From RGIG529 sp050950425 (GTDB lineage: Bacteria; Bacillota; Clostridia; Oscillospirales; Oscillospiraceae), in the NCBI GenBank assembly GCA_050950425.1, contig JBMNHO010000001.1, positions 348,216 through 412,215 of the forward strand: a DNA stretch of 64,000 nt. The letters run 5' to 3'. Of the stretch, positions 16,113 through 24,088 are shown piece after piece; position 1 is the first letter of the stretch, and each line of letters opens with the position of its first letter. A program made the translations under genes and the position numbers. The notes below the pieces were generated by a model. That model had not been told where the DNA came from and searched no databases. It saw only the letters and a program-made list of their open reading frames with translations.

Positions 16113-16174
16113 TTGTCCAAAAACAAGTAAGTTCAATGCTAACTCAAGGGTTCGGCAGATTGGAGGTGATATTT

Positions 16175-17047
16175 ATGGCTGTATACCGAGTTGAGAAAAA
16201 CAAGAACTACACCACAATGGCGAACTACCATTTGCGAGACCACAACCTCTCAAATAAGGCTCGTGGGCTTCTTTCCACGATGCTTTCGCTTCCCGATAAG
16301 TGGGATTACACAACACGAGGGCTTGCAAGGATTTGTAAGGACGGCGTGGATGGTATTACTGCTCAGCTCAAAGAGCTGGAACAATGTGGCTATCTGATAC
16401 GACACAGAATCCGTGACTCTGGCGGCAGAATTACGGATATGGAGTATATCATCTACGAAAAACCACATCCGCCATCACCAGATACGGAAATACCGGATAT
16501 GGTAAAACCTGATATGGTTTCCCCATGTCTGGAAAAGCCCTCACAAATAAATATAGAGAAAACAAATACTGATGAATCAATTACTGAATTATCAAATACT
16601 CATTCTATTCTTTCCGATAGGACTCGTCCGTCAGTGCTGGCGGCTCTTGAAGCGAAACGAAAAGAAACGGAAATAAGAGACATGGATTTATACAGAGAAA
16701 TCATCAAGGAGAACATCGACTATGATTATCTGTGCTCTGACCTTCCGTATGACCATGACCGATTGGAGGAAATCTTAGAGCTTCTGGTGGAAACAGTTTG
16801 CTCTACCAAGAAATATATCCGTGTTGCCGGTTCAGATATACCTGCGGAGGTTGTCCGGTCAAGGCTTCTGAAACTGGATATGGAACACATCAAGTTCGTG
16901 TTTGATTGTCTCAAAGAGAACACGACCAAAATCCGCAACATTAAGCAATATCTTCTGACAACGCTGTATAACGCTCCGACCACCATCGGCAGCTATTATT
17001 CGGCATTGGTTCAGCATGATTTATACGGCGGTGGCTCTCGTGATTAA
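16175..17047 (+). CDS. Replication initiator-like protein with winged helix and DUF6017-type C terminus
   Basis: This 290-residue protein opens with a RepA_N/helix-turn-helix-like module (MAVYRVEKNKNYTTMANYHL, LSNKARGLLSTMLSLPDKWD, GLARICKDGVDGI), a disordered acidic middle, and a C-terminal helical domain from ~165 (YREIIKENIDYDYLCSDLPY, LLVETVCSTKKYIRVAG) that matches DUF6017-type proteins found next to parB in conjugative elements. It probably takes part in element replication or maintenance. GGAGGTGAT precedes ATG 16175. The linker contains RPSVLAALEAK, a partial, internal version of the PSVL motif found at the C termini of five other element proteins. Confidence 0.75.
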   Translation: MAVYRVEKNKNYTTMANYHLRDHNLSNKARGLLSTMLSLPDKWDYTTRGLARICKDGVDGITAQLKELEQCGYLIRHRIRDSGGRITDMEYIIYEKPHPPSPDTEIPDMVKPDMVSPCLEKPSQINIEKTNTDESITELSNTHSILSDRTRPSVLAALEAKRKETEIRDMDLYREIIKENIDYDYLCSDLPYDHDRLEEILELLVETVCSTKKYIRVAGSDIPAEVVRSRLLKLDMEHIKFVFDCLKENTTKIRNIKQYLLTTLYNAPTTIGSYYSALVQHDLYGGGSRD

Positions 17048-17084
17048 ACACGGGAGTTTTTTCATGTAAAAAAGGAGGTTGAGC

Positions 17085-17123
17085 TTGAAAATCTATCTCT
17101 ATCATCGGGTGAACCCACCTTAG
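17085..17123 (+). CDS. Possible 12-codon leader peptide
   Basis: TTG at 17085 follows AAAAGGAGGTTGAGC, a near-ideal ribosome site, and opens a 12-codon frame (MKIYLYHRVNPP) ended by TAG 17121-17123. It lies between the rep-like gene and the PcfB gene. The unusually strong site on such a short frame suggests a leader peptide or translational coupling device, but there is no independent proof that it is expressed. Confidence 0.35.
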   Translation: MKIYLYHRVNPP

Positions 17124-17172
17124 TGCGGTGCTCCCCATTGAACCCCATTTCTCAAGGAAGGAGGTATGTCTA

Positions 17173-17661
17173 TTGCAGGAAGAAGTTGAACAGAGAACTG
17201 TCACTCTGGCAATCAGCACCACCAAAATGACAGCAAATGTGTTGAAATCGGCAGTCAACAAATATCTTGCCTATTGCAAGGAAAAGAAAGCGGAAAAAGC
17301 CCATGCCGGTCCTGTAAAGCACCGTGGAAAGCAGAGCGTAAAGCAGCTCGTAGGACAAGACCAGGGCGTAACCAACATTGAGATTACCGACAAGAACATC
17401 AAAGACTTTGAGCGAATTGCGAGGAAATACGGCGTGGACTTCGCTTTGAAAAAGGATAAGACCGGCGATATTCCCAAGTATCTTGTGTTCTTCAAGGCTC
17501 GTGACGGCGATGCTCTGACAGCGGCGTTCAAGGAGTATACTGCGAAAACTGACCGCAACAAAGAAAAGCCGTCTGTGCTCCAAAAGCTCCGTAAATTCAA
17601 GGATATTGCTGCGGGCATCGACACACCGAAGGTGCGCAAAAAGGAGCTGGATGCACGATGA
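17173..17661 (+). CDS. pcfB: PcfB-like conjugation protein (coupling-protein partner)
   Basis: This 162-residue protein resembles PcfB/DUF3801 proteins, which work with the coupling protein at the secretion channel of Gram-positive conjugation systems. The conserved region has LAISTTKMTANVLKSAVNKY, then ITDKNIKDFERIARKYGVDF and PKYLVFFKARDGDALTAAFK. No ATG fits; TTG at 17173 is chosen because AAGGAGGT lies 8-9 bases upstream. It ends EKPSVLQKLRKF plus 20 more residues; KPSVLQKL at 17566-17589 is one of five copies of a shared C-terminal peptide in the element. The stop overlaps the coupling protein start (ATGA). Confidence 0.82.
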   Translation: MQEEVEQRTVTLAISTTKMTANVLKSAVNKYLAYCKEKKAEKAHAGPVKHRGKQSVKQLVGQDQGVTNIEITDKNIKDFERIARKYGVDFALKKDKTGDIPKYLVFFKARDGDALTAAFKEYTAKTDRNKEKPSVLQKLRKFKDIAAGIDTPKVRKKELDAR

Positions 17662-19475
17662 AGCAAGTAAATTACAAAAAGCTCCTCATCTCCAATATCC
17701 CCTATGTGTTCATAGCTCTACTTGCCACCAAACTCGGACAGGCAGCTCGCCTTGCACCGGGCTTTGATTTTTCCTCAAAGGCTTTGAACATCATGGACGG
17801 GCTTGCGATGGCGTTTTCAAACATCCTCCCCAGCTTCTATCCCGTTGACCTTTTGGTGGGTATTGCCGCCGCAGGCATTCTAAAACTTGTGGTCTATCTC
17901 AAAGGCAAGAACGCAAAGAAGTTTCGAAAAAACCTGGAATATGGTTCAGCCCGATGGGGGAAAAGAGAGGACATCTCTCCATTCGTAGACCCTGTGTTTG
18001 AAAACAATGTCATCCTCACCCAAACAGAAAGCCTTATGATGTCCAACCGACCCAAAGACCCCCGAAACGCAAGAAACAAGAATGCGCTTGTCATAGGTGG
18101 TTCAGGTTCAGGCAAGACAAGGTTCTTCGTAAAACCACAGCTTTTACAAGCCCATTCTTCATATGTTGTCACTGACCCGAAAGGTAGTGTGGTCAACGAG
18201 GTTGGGCACTTTTTGGAGCAAAAGAACTATCGCATCAAAATCTTCAATAGTATCAATTTCAAGAAGTCGATGCACTATAATCCCTTCGCCTACATTCACA
18301 GCGAAAAGGACATTTTGAAGCTGGTGACGACCCTCATCACCAATACCAAGGGTGACGGGAAATCCGGTGACGAGTTCTGGACGAAAGCGGAAACACTTCT
18401 GTACTGTGCCCTTATCGGCTACATCCACTACGAAGCTCCGTCCGAAGAACAGAACTTTGTAACGCTGCTTGAGTTTATCAACGCTATGGAAGTCCGTGAG
18501 GATGACGAGGAGTACAAAAACCCCGTTGACCGTATGTTTGATGAGCTTGAGGAAAAAGACCCGAATCACTTTGCAGTACGCCAATATAAGAAATATTCGC
18601 TTGCGGCGGGCAAAACAGCCAAGTCGATACTCGTGAGCTGCGGTGCCCGTCTTGCTCCCTTCGATATTGCAGAGCTTCGTGAAATTACCATGTACGATGA
18701 ACTGGAGCTTGATACCCTTGGCGACAAGATTTTCATTAACCCTAGTAACTCCAAGGACAAGAGGTTCCAAAAGACGGCTCTCTTCCTCATTATGAGCGAC
18801 ACGGATTCGACTTTTAACTTCTTAATCTCCATGATTTATACCCAGCTTTTTAATCTGCTTTGCGAAAAAGCCGACGATGTGTACGGCGGGAGATTGCCCG
18901 TCCATGTCCGTTGTCTTATTGACGAGGCGGCGAATATCGGTCAGATTCCTAACCTTGAGAAGTTGGTTGCCACCATTCGAAGCCGGGAGATTTCAGCTTG
19001 TCTTGTTTTACAGGCGCAGTCTCAGCTAAAGGCTCTCTACAAGGACAATGCTGACACCATCATCGGTAATATGGATTCTCGTATCTTCCTCGGCGGTGCA
19101 GAACCGACTACGCTGAAAGAACTGAATCAATCGCTCGGCAAGGAAACAATCGACACATTCAATACCGGTGAAAGCCGTGGTAGAGAGGTTTCCCATAGCC
19201 TCAACTATCAGAAGCTCGGTAAAGATCTTGCGACCATAGATGAGCTTGCTGTCCTTGATGGCGGTAAGTGTATTCTGCAGCTCCGTGGCGTGAGACCCTT
19301 TATGTCGAGCAAATATGACATTACCAAGCACCCAAACTACAAGCACCTCTCTGATGCTGATGAGAGGAACTATTTCGACATCGAAAAGTACCTCTCCACG
19401 CAGCTCAAAACAAAACCGGACGAAGTTTACGAAGTCTTTGAAGTGGACGAGTCCGACAGGTCAGCAACCGCCTAA
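17658..19475 (+). CDS. VirD4/TraG-type coupling protein (T4CP)
   Basis: This 605-residue inner-membrane ATPase should bring the relaxase-DNA complex to the secretion channel. Two transmembrane stretches lie near residues 12-32 and 62-82. Walker A is VIGGSGSGKT at 147-155 and is followed by KGSVVNEVGHFL. Walker B is CLIDEAANIGQIP near 415, followed by the ATIRSREISACLVLQAQSQL region typical of TraG/VirD4. A glutamate/aspartate-rich tail (VYEVFEVDESD) closes it. It overlaps the PcfB-like gene by 4 bases, as PcfB and PcfC genes do in related systems. Confidence 0.93.
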   Translation: MKQVNYKKLLISNIPYVFIALLATKLGQAARLAPGFDFSSKALNIMDGLAMAFSNILPSFYPVDLLVGIAAAGILKLVVYLKGKNAKKFRKNLEYGSARWGKREDISPFVDPVFENNVILTQTESLMMSNRPKDPRNARNKNALVIGGSGSGKTRFFVKPQLLQAHSSYVVTDPKGSVVNEVGHFLEQKNYRIKIFNSINFKKSMHYNPFAYIHSEKDILKLVTTLITNTKGDGKSGDEFWTKAETLLYCALIGYIHYEAPSEEQNFVTLLEFINAMEVREDDEEYKNPVDRMFDELEEKDPNHFAVRQYKKYSLAAGKTAKSILVSCGARLAPFDIAELREITMYDELELDTLGDKIFINPSNSKDKRFQKTALFLIMSDTDSTFNFLISMIYTQLFNLLCEKADDVYGGRLPVHVRCLIDEAANIGQIPNLEKLVATIRSREISACLVLQAQSQLKALYKDNADTIIGNMDSRIFLGGAEPTTLKELNQSLGKETIDTFNTGESRGREVSHSLNYQKLGKDLATIDELAVLDGGKCILQLRGVRPFMSSKYDITKHPNYKHLSDADERNYFDIEKYLSTQLKTKPDEVYEVFEVDESDRSATA

Positions 19476-19627
19476 CAAGCGGTTTTAATATAAATCAAGA
19501 TACCCAAGACAAAACGACCACTTTCAAAAATGAAATCAAAAAAACTAAAATTTTTGAAAGGAGTGCTGAAAGTAAGGTTCGGTGGTCTGTGCGTTATGTA
19601 CTACCTTGGCTTTCAGCGAAAACATTT

Positions 19628-19840
19628 ATGGCATTTTTTACTTCTGCAGTTGGTATTCTTCAAACCTTGGTTATTGCTCTCGGTGCCGGTCTCGGCATTT
19701 GGGGTGTCATTAACCTTCTGGAAGGGTATGGCAATGACAATCCGGGCGCAAAATCACAAGGTATGAAGCAGCTCATGGCAGGCGGCGGCGTTGCCCTGAT
19801 CGGTACAGTCCTTGTTCCTCTGCTCTCCAGCTTATTTTAA
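19628..19840 (+). CDS. Maff2-family small membrane protein
   Basis: This 70-residue protein has two hydrophobic helices (VGILQTLVIALGAGLGIWGV and GGGVALIGTVLVPLLSSLF) joined by the conserved NLLEGYGNDNPGAKSQG loop. This is the Maff2 family, found between coupling protein and TrbL genes in Tn1549-like elements. It is likely a pilin-like or channel component at the membrane, by analogy in size and position to VirB2/TrbC. The start is uncertain: ATG 19628 gives the usual family length, while GTG 19589 would add 13 residues. No strong site precedes 19628, and AAAGGAG lies ~30 bases before 19589. Confidence 0.8.
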   Translation: MAFFTSAVGILQTLVIALGAGLGIWGVINLLEGYGNDNPGAKSQGMKQLMAGGGVALIGTVLVPLLSSLF

Positions 19841-19879
19841 TCGACCTGTTTCCGGAAACAAATCAGTTTATGACCATAC

Positions 19880-19907
19880 GGGGATGCCGTTTGACGGCGG
19901 CATCCCC
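19880..19907. other. Perfect GC-rich hairpin before the TrbL/VirB6 gene
   Basis: GGGGATGCCG (19880-19889) and CGGCATCCCC (19898-19907) make a 10-bp perfect stem with an 8-base loop. There is no T run. It is 4 bases before AAAGGAGGG of the next gene, so it may act as an RNA processing or stability element. Confidence 0.6.
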
Positions 19908-19930
19908 ATGAAAGGAGGGATACGCCGTCT

Positions 19931-20803
19931 ATGGGAATGATTATGGATTCGATTGCCGAATGGCTAAAAGAGATTTTGGTCGGCGGTATCATCAGTAATC
20001 TCTCCGGTATGTTCGACAGCGTGAACCAACAGGTCGGTGAGATTGCAGGGCAAGTGGGCGCTACTCCACAGGCGTGGAACGGCACAATCTACAACATGAT
20101 ACGAAGTTTGTCGGATAATGTCATTATCCCCATAGCCGGTGTCATCTTGGCGTTCGTTATGACCTTGGAACTCATCCAGATGGTAGCGGATAAAAACAAT
20201 ATGCACGGCGATGTGGATACATGGATGTTCTTTAAGTGGGTTTTCAAAACGGCGGCTGCCGTGCTGATTGTCACGAACACTTGGAATATTGTCATGGGCG
20301 TGTTCGATGTTGGACAGAGTGTAGTGAATAGTGCCGCAGGCGTTATTGTGCAGGATACCTCAATCGACATCAGTACAATCATTGTAGATTTAGAAGGCAG
20401 GCTTATGACTATGGATATCGGTCCCTTGATAGGGCTGTGGTTCCAGAGCTTGTTTGTCGGTATTTGTATTTGGGCGCTCACTATCTGTATTTTCATCATC
20501 ACCTACGGTCGCATGATTGAAATATACCTTGTGACCTCCGTTGCTCCGATTCCTATGGCAACGATGGTTAGCAAAGAAAGCGGAAATATGGGGCAGAACT
20601 ACCTTCGATCCTTGTTTGCTCTGGCATTCCAAGCATTTCTTATCATTGTCTGTGTGGCGATTTATGCGGCTCTTGTCCAGAACATCGCCGTTGACTCAGA
20701 CATCAGCAGTGCTATTTGGACTAGTATGGGTTACACAGTTCTTTTGTGCTTCACCCTTTTCAAAACAGGTTCAATGGCAAAATCTATTTTCTCGGCACAT
20801 TAA
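19931..20803 (+). CDS. TrbL/VirB6-like conjugative membrane protein
   Basis: This 290-residue polytopic membrane protein follows Maff2 and precedes PrgI. At least five hydrophobic helices are visible, for instance VIIPIAGVILAFVMTLELIQ near 58-78, FKTAAAVLIVTNTWNIVMGV near 105-125, ICIWALTICIFIITYGRM near 177-195, LFALAFQAFLIIVCVAIYAA near 228-248 and a final one near 265-280. This layout fits the VirB6/TrbL-like channel component of Gram-positive type IV secretion. AAAGGAGGG lies about 11 bases before ATG 19931; a second in-frame ATG at 19943 is possible. Confidence 0.85.
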   Translation: MGMIMDSIAEWLKEILVGGIISNLSGMFDSVNQQVGEIAGQVGATPQAWNGTIYNMIRSLSDNVIIPIAGVILAFVMTLELIQMVADKNNMHGDVDTWMFFKWVFKTAAAVLIVTNTWNIVMGVFDVGQSVVNSAAGVIVQDTSIDISTIIVDLEGRLMTMDIGPLIGLWFQSLFVGICIWALTICIFIITYGRMIEIYLVTSVAPIPMATMVSKESGNMGQNYLRSLFALAFQAFLIIVCVAIYAALVQNIAVDSDISSAIWTSMGYTVLLCFTLFKTGSMAKSIFSAH

Positions 20804-20820
20804 AACGGAGGTGGTTCACT

Positions 20821-21219
20821 ATGGCCTATGTGCCTGTACCCAAAGACTTAAACGCAGTTAAGACTAAGGTTGTGTTTAACCTCACAAAACGCCAACTTAT
20901 TTGTTTCGGCTTAGGTGCGGCGATTGCACTTCCCCTGTTCTTTCTATGCAAGTCCTATATGGACAAAAGCGTGGCATCACTCATCATGATTATTGTCCTT
21001 TTGCCGTTCATGCTTCTGGCTATGTACGAAAAGAACGGACAGCCGCTTGAAAAGATAGTTCGTAACATCGTGCGAGTATGCTTCCTCCGTCCGAAACAAA
21101 GACCGTATCGGACGGATAATTTTTATGCGGTTCTGGAACGACAGGACAAACTCGACAAGGAGGTATATCATATTGTCCACAAAAAGAAAACTCACAAGGG
21201 CGGAAAAACAGCAGATTGA
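20821..21219 (+). CDS. PrgI-family conjugation membrane protein
   Basis: This 132-residue protein begins AYVPVPKDLNAVKTKVVFNL, has two adjacent transmembrane helices near residues 28-45 and 52-72 (LICFGLGAAIALPLFFLCKS, SLIMIIVLLPFMLLAMY) and a basic C terminus. This matches PrgI family proteins (VirB3-like position) located before virB4 in Gram-positive conjugation operons. GGAGGTGG precedes ATG 20821. The gene overlaps the start of virB4 by about 47 bases, so translation of the ATPase is likely coupled to it. Confidence 0.88.
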   Translation: MAYVPVPKDLNAVKTKVVFNLTKRQLICFGLGAAIALPLFFLCKSYMDKSVASLIMIIVLLPFMLLAMYEKNGQPLEKIVRNIVRVCFLRPKQRPYRTDNFYAVLERQDKLDKEVYHIVHKKKTHKGGKTAD

Positions 21220-23560
21220 AGCCGCCATCGCCAAAGCGAAAAACCAAGATAAAAAGAAAAAGTCGGCACAAGACAGCATCCCATTTGAGAGAATGTTTCC
21301 CGATGGTATATGCCGTGTGACCTCCGACTATTTTACAAAGACTATTCAATTTCAGGACATCAACTATCAGCTTAGCCAAAACGAAGATAAAACGGCTATA
21401 TTTGACGGTTGGTGCGATTTCCTCAACTACTTCGACAGTTCGGTTAAGTTTCAGTTGTCCTTTATGAACATGGCGGCAAACAAGGACACCTACGGCCAGA
21501 GCATCGTTATTCCCACGCAGAGCGATGACTTTGACGACATCCGTACCGAATACACGGATATGCTTCGTTCTCAGCTTGCCCGTGGCAACAACGGTCTTAT
21601 TAAGACCAAGTATCTGACCTTTGGTATCGAAGCGGCAAATGTCAAAGTGGCAAAGCCCCGACTCGACCGCATTGAGACCGACCTGCTCAACAACTTCAAG
21701 AGACTCGGTGTAACTGCCGAACCCTTAAACGGCAAGGAGCGTCTTGCACTCATGCACGGTATGTTCCACATCGATGAGCATCTTGATTTCAACTTCTCGT
21801 GGGATTGGCTCGCTCCAAGCGGATTGTCCGTTAAGGACTTTATCGCTCCAAGCTCCTTTGAGTTTAGAAACGGCAAGGACTTTGGCGTAGGCAAAAAGCT
21901 GGGTGCGGTGTCTTTTCTGCAAATCCTCGCCCCCGAACTCAATGACCGTATGCTTGCCGACTTCCTCGACATGGAGTCCAGCTTGATTGTCACAATGCAC
22001 ATCCAGTCTGTTGACCAGATCAAGGCAATCAAGACTGTCAAACGCAAAATAACCGATTTGCAGAAGATGACCATTGAGGAACAAAAAAAGGCAGTAAGAA
22101 GCGGATATGATATGGACATCATTCCGTCAGACCTTGCCACCTATGGCAACGAAGCTAAGAAAATCCTACAGGACTTGCAGAGCCGAAACGAAAGAATGTT
22201 CCTCATGACCTTCCTCGTGCTCAACACAGCCAACACCAAACAGCAGCTCGGTAATAATATCTTCCAAGCATCCAGTATCGCTCAGAAGTACAACTGCCAG
22301 CTCTCCTGTTTGGACTTCCAACAGGAAGAAGGACTGATGTCCTCACTGCCGTTAGGACAAAACCAAATCGAAATTCAGCGAGGCTTGACTACATCGAGCG
22401 TCGCTATTTTTGTGCCCTTTACAACCCAAGAGCTATTCCAAACCGGTAATGAAGCTTTGTACTGCGGCATCAATGCTCTTTCCAACAATCTAATCATGGT
22501 TGATAGAAAATTGCTTAAAAATCCCAACGGCTTAATTCTCGGTACACCGGGTAGTGGTAAGTCCTTCTCTGCAAAGCGTGAAATTGCCAATGTATTCCTC
22601 GTAACCGACGATGACATTATCGTCTGTGACCCTGAATCGGAGTACGGCACCTTGGTGGAGCGACTGCACGGACAGGTCATTCGCATTTCTCCAACCTCTC
22701 CACATTATATCAACCCGATGGACTTGAATCTCAACTACAGCGATGATGAAAGTCCATTGTCGTTGAAATCAGACTTCATTCTCTCTCTGTGTGAGCTGAT
22801 TGTGGGCGGTAAGGATGGCTTACAGCCGGTAGAAAAAACCGTCATCGACCGTTGTGTGCGTTTGGTGTATCGGGACTATCTTGCTGACCCAGTGCCCGAA
22901 AAAATGCCCATCTTGGAAGACCTTTACAATGCTCTCTTGAAACAGGAAGAAAAGGAATCACAGTATATCGCAACTGCACTTGAAATCTATGTCTCCGGTT
23001 CGCTCAATGTGTTCAACCACCGAACCAATGTGGATATTCAGAGCCGTATTGTTTCCTATGACATCAAGGAGTTGGGTAAACAGCTCAAGAAAATCGGTAT
23101 GCTGATTGTTCAAGACCAGGTATGGAACAGAGTCACTATCAATCGTGAAGCCCGAAAGTCCACTCGCTACTACATCGACGAGATGCATCTGCTTTTGAAG
23201 GAGGAGCAGACTGCGGCATACAGCGTCGAGATTTGGAAGCGATTCAGAAAATGGGGCGGTATTCCGACCGGCATCACGCAGAATGTAAAAGACCTGCTTT
23301 CTTCCCGTGAGGTCGAAAACATTTTTGAAAACTCTGACTATATCTATATGCTCAACCAAGCATCCGGCGACCGGCAGATTCTCGCAAAGCATTTGAATAT
23401 CTCACCCCATCAGCTCTCGTATGTCACTCATAGCGGTGAAGGCGAAGGGCTGCTTTTTTATGGCTCGGTTATCCTGCCCTTTATTGACCGTTTCCCAAAG
23501 GATACCGAATTGTATCGCATCATGACGACCAAGCCGCAGGAACAGACGGCTATGAATTAA
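21173..23560 (+). CDS. virB4: VirB4-like conjugative transfer ATPase
   Basis: This ~795-residue ATPase powers the type IV secretion channel. The N-terminal VirB4/TraE-like domain (KLTRAEKQQIEAAIAKAKN, FPDGICRVTSDYFTKTIQF) is followed by the ATPase domain with Walker A LILGTPGSGKSFSAKRE near 457-466 and the conserved IVCDPESEYGTLVERL. A Walker B-like YYIDEMHLLLKEEQTA follows near 665, then ITQNVKDLLSSREVENIFEN. No ATG is available; TTG 21173 is chosen because AAGGAGGT lies 8-9 bases upstream within the end of the PrgI gene. The length is normal for the family. Confidence 0.93.
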   Translation: MSTKRKLTRAEKQQIEAAIAKAKNQDKKKKSAQDSIPFERMFPDGICRVTSDYFTKTIQFQDINYQLSQNEDKTAIFDGWCDFLNYFDSSVKFQLSFMNMAANKDTYGQSIVIPTQSDDFDDIRTEYTDMLRSQLARGNNGLIKTKYLTFGIEAANVKVAKPRLDRIETDLLNNFKRLGVTAEPLNGKERLALMHGMFHIDEHLDFNFSWDWLAPSGLSVKDFIAPSSFEFRNGKDFGVGKKLGAVSFLQILAPELNDRMLADFLDMESSLIVTMHIQSVDQIKAIKTVKRKITDLQKMTIEEQKKAVRSGYDMDIIPSDLATYGNEAKKILQDLQSRNERMFLMTFLVLNTANTKQQLGNNIFQASSIAQKYNCQLSCLDFQQEEGLMSSLPLGQNQIEIQRGLTTSSVAIFVPFTTQELFQTGNEALYCGINALSNNLIMVDRKLLKNPNGLILGTPGSGKSFSAKREIANVFLVTDDDIIVCDPESEYGTLVERLHGQVIRISPTSPHYINPMDLNLNYSDDESPLSLKSDFILSLCELIVGGKDGLQPVEKTVIDRCVRLVYRDYLADPVPEKMPILEDLYNALLKQEEKESQYIATALEIYVSGSLNVFNHRTNVDIQSRIVSYDIKELGKQLKKIGMLIVQDQVWNRVTINREARKSTRYYIDEMHLLLKEEQTAAYSVEIWKRFRKWGGIPTGITQNVKDLLSSREVENIFENSDYIYMLNQASGDRQILAKHLNISPHQLSYVTHSGEGEGLLFYGSVILPFIDRFPKDTELYRIMTTKPQEQTAMN

Positions 23561-23573
23561 GGAGGATTCCAAC

Positions 23574-24053
23574 ATGAACAATGAACACTATCTCATCCAC
23601 AAAGAGGACTACATCCACCATATCGACGAAAAAATGCTCCTCTATATGATGGTAAAACAGTTGACCTTTCAGATAGGCAAGCTGACCCCTACCAAGAAAA
23701 CAGAATCTCTGTATTGTATTGCTAAGCATTACTCCAATACCATTGAGGAAATGTTCAAATCTTGGGGCATTCCCGGCTCTTATCTCGTGTTTGGCGAGGA
23801 AAGCGACCTTGCTGAGCTGATGGAAAACGACCTAATTGCTCCTGAAGATGCAGGCTATATCCCATGTGAGGAGGTCAGCGATAGAGAGCATTGCTGTTCT
23901 TGCTGCAACTGTGAGGATTGTCCCCACTGTGATTGCGACAACTACGAGGACAACGGCGAGTGCGAGAAATTTACCGATGCAATATCGGCTCTGACTTCAA
24001 TGGTTCAGGGTATCTTCAGGGATAGTGTGTCGGTTCACATCATTGTGGATTAA
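23574..24053 (+). CDS. Cysteine-rich element protein of unknown function
   Basis: This 159-residue protein starts with GGAGG 8 bases upstream. The first 105 residues are soluble and charged (MLLYMMVKQLTFQIGKLTPT, ELMENDLIAPEDAGYIPCEE). Then comes an exceptional cysteine cluster, CCSCCNCEDCPHCDCD at about 111-126, inside the acidic stretch. This could bind metal or be structural. The C terminus (FTDAISALTSMVQGIFRDSV) is helical and non-polar. It sits between virB4 and the wall hydrolase, so a role in the transfer apparatus is plausible, but I do not recognise the family. Confidence 0.6.
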   Translation: MNNEHYLIHKEDYIHHIDEKMLLYMMVKQLTFQIGKLTPTKKTESLYCIAKHYSNTIEEMFKSWGIPGSYLVFGEESDLAELMENDLIAPEDAGYIPCEEVSDREHCCSCCNCEDCPHCDCDNYEDNGECEKFTDAISALTSMVQGIFRDSVSVHIIVD

Positions 24054-24088
24054 GCTCCTACGCTTACTTCAACGGGAGGTGATGCTTT

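Noticed and set aside
16145..16170. Upstream ATG 16136 as start of the rep-like protein
   Set aside because: The family-like N terminus and the GGAGGTGAT site both point to ATG 16175.
15198..17047. Integrated plasmid instead of conjugative element, because of parB and rep-like genes
   Set aside because: This pair is the normal left end of Tn1549-like elements and is followed by their standard transfer genes.
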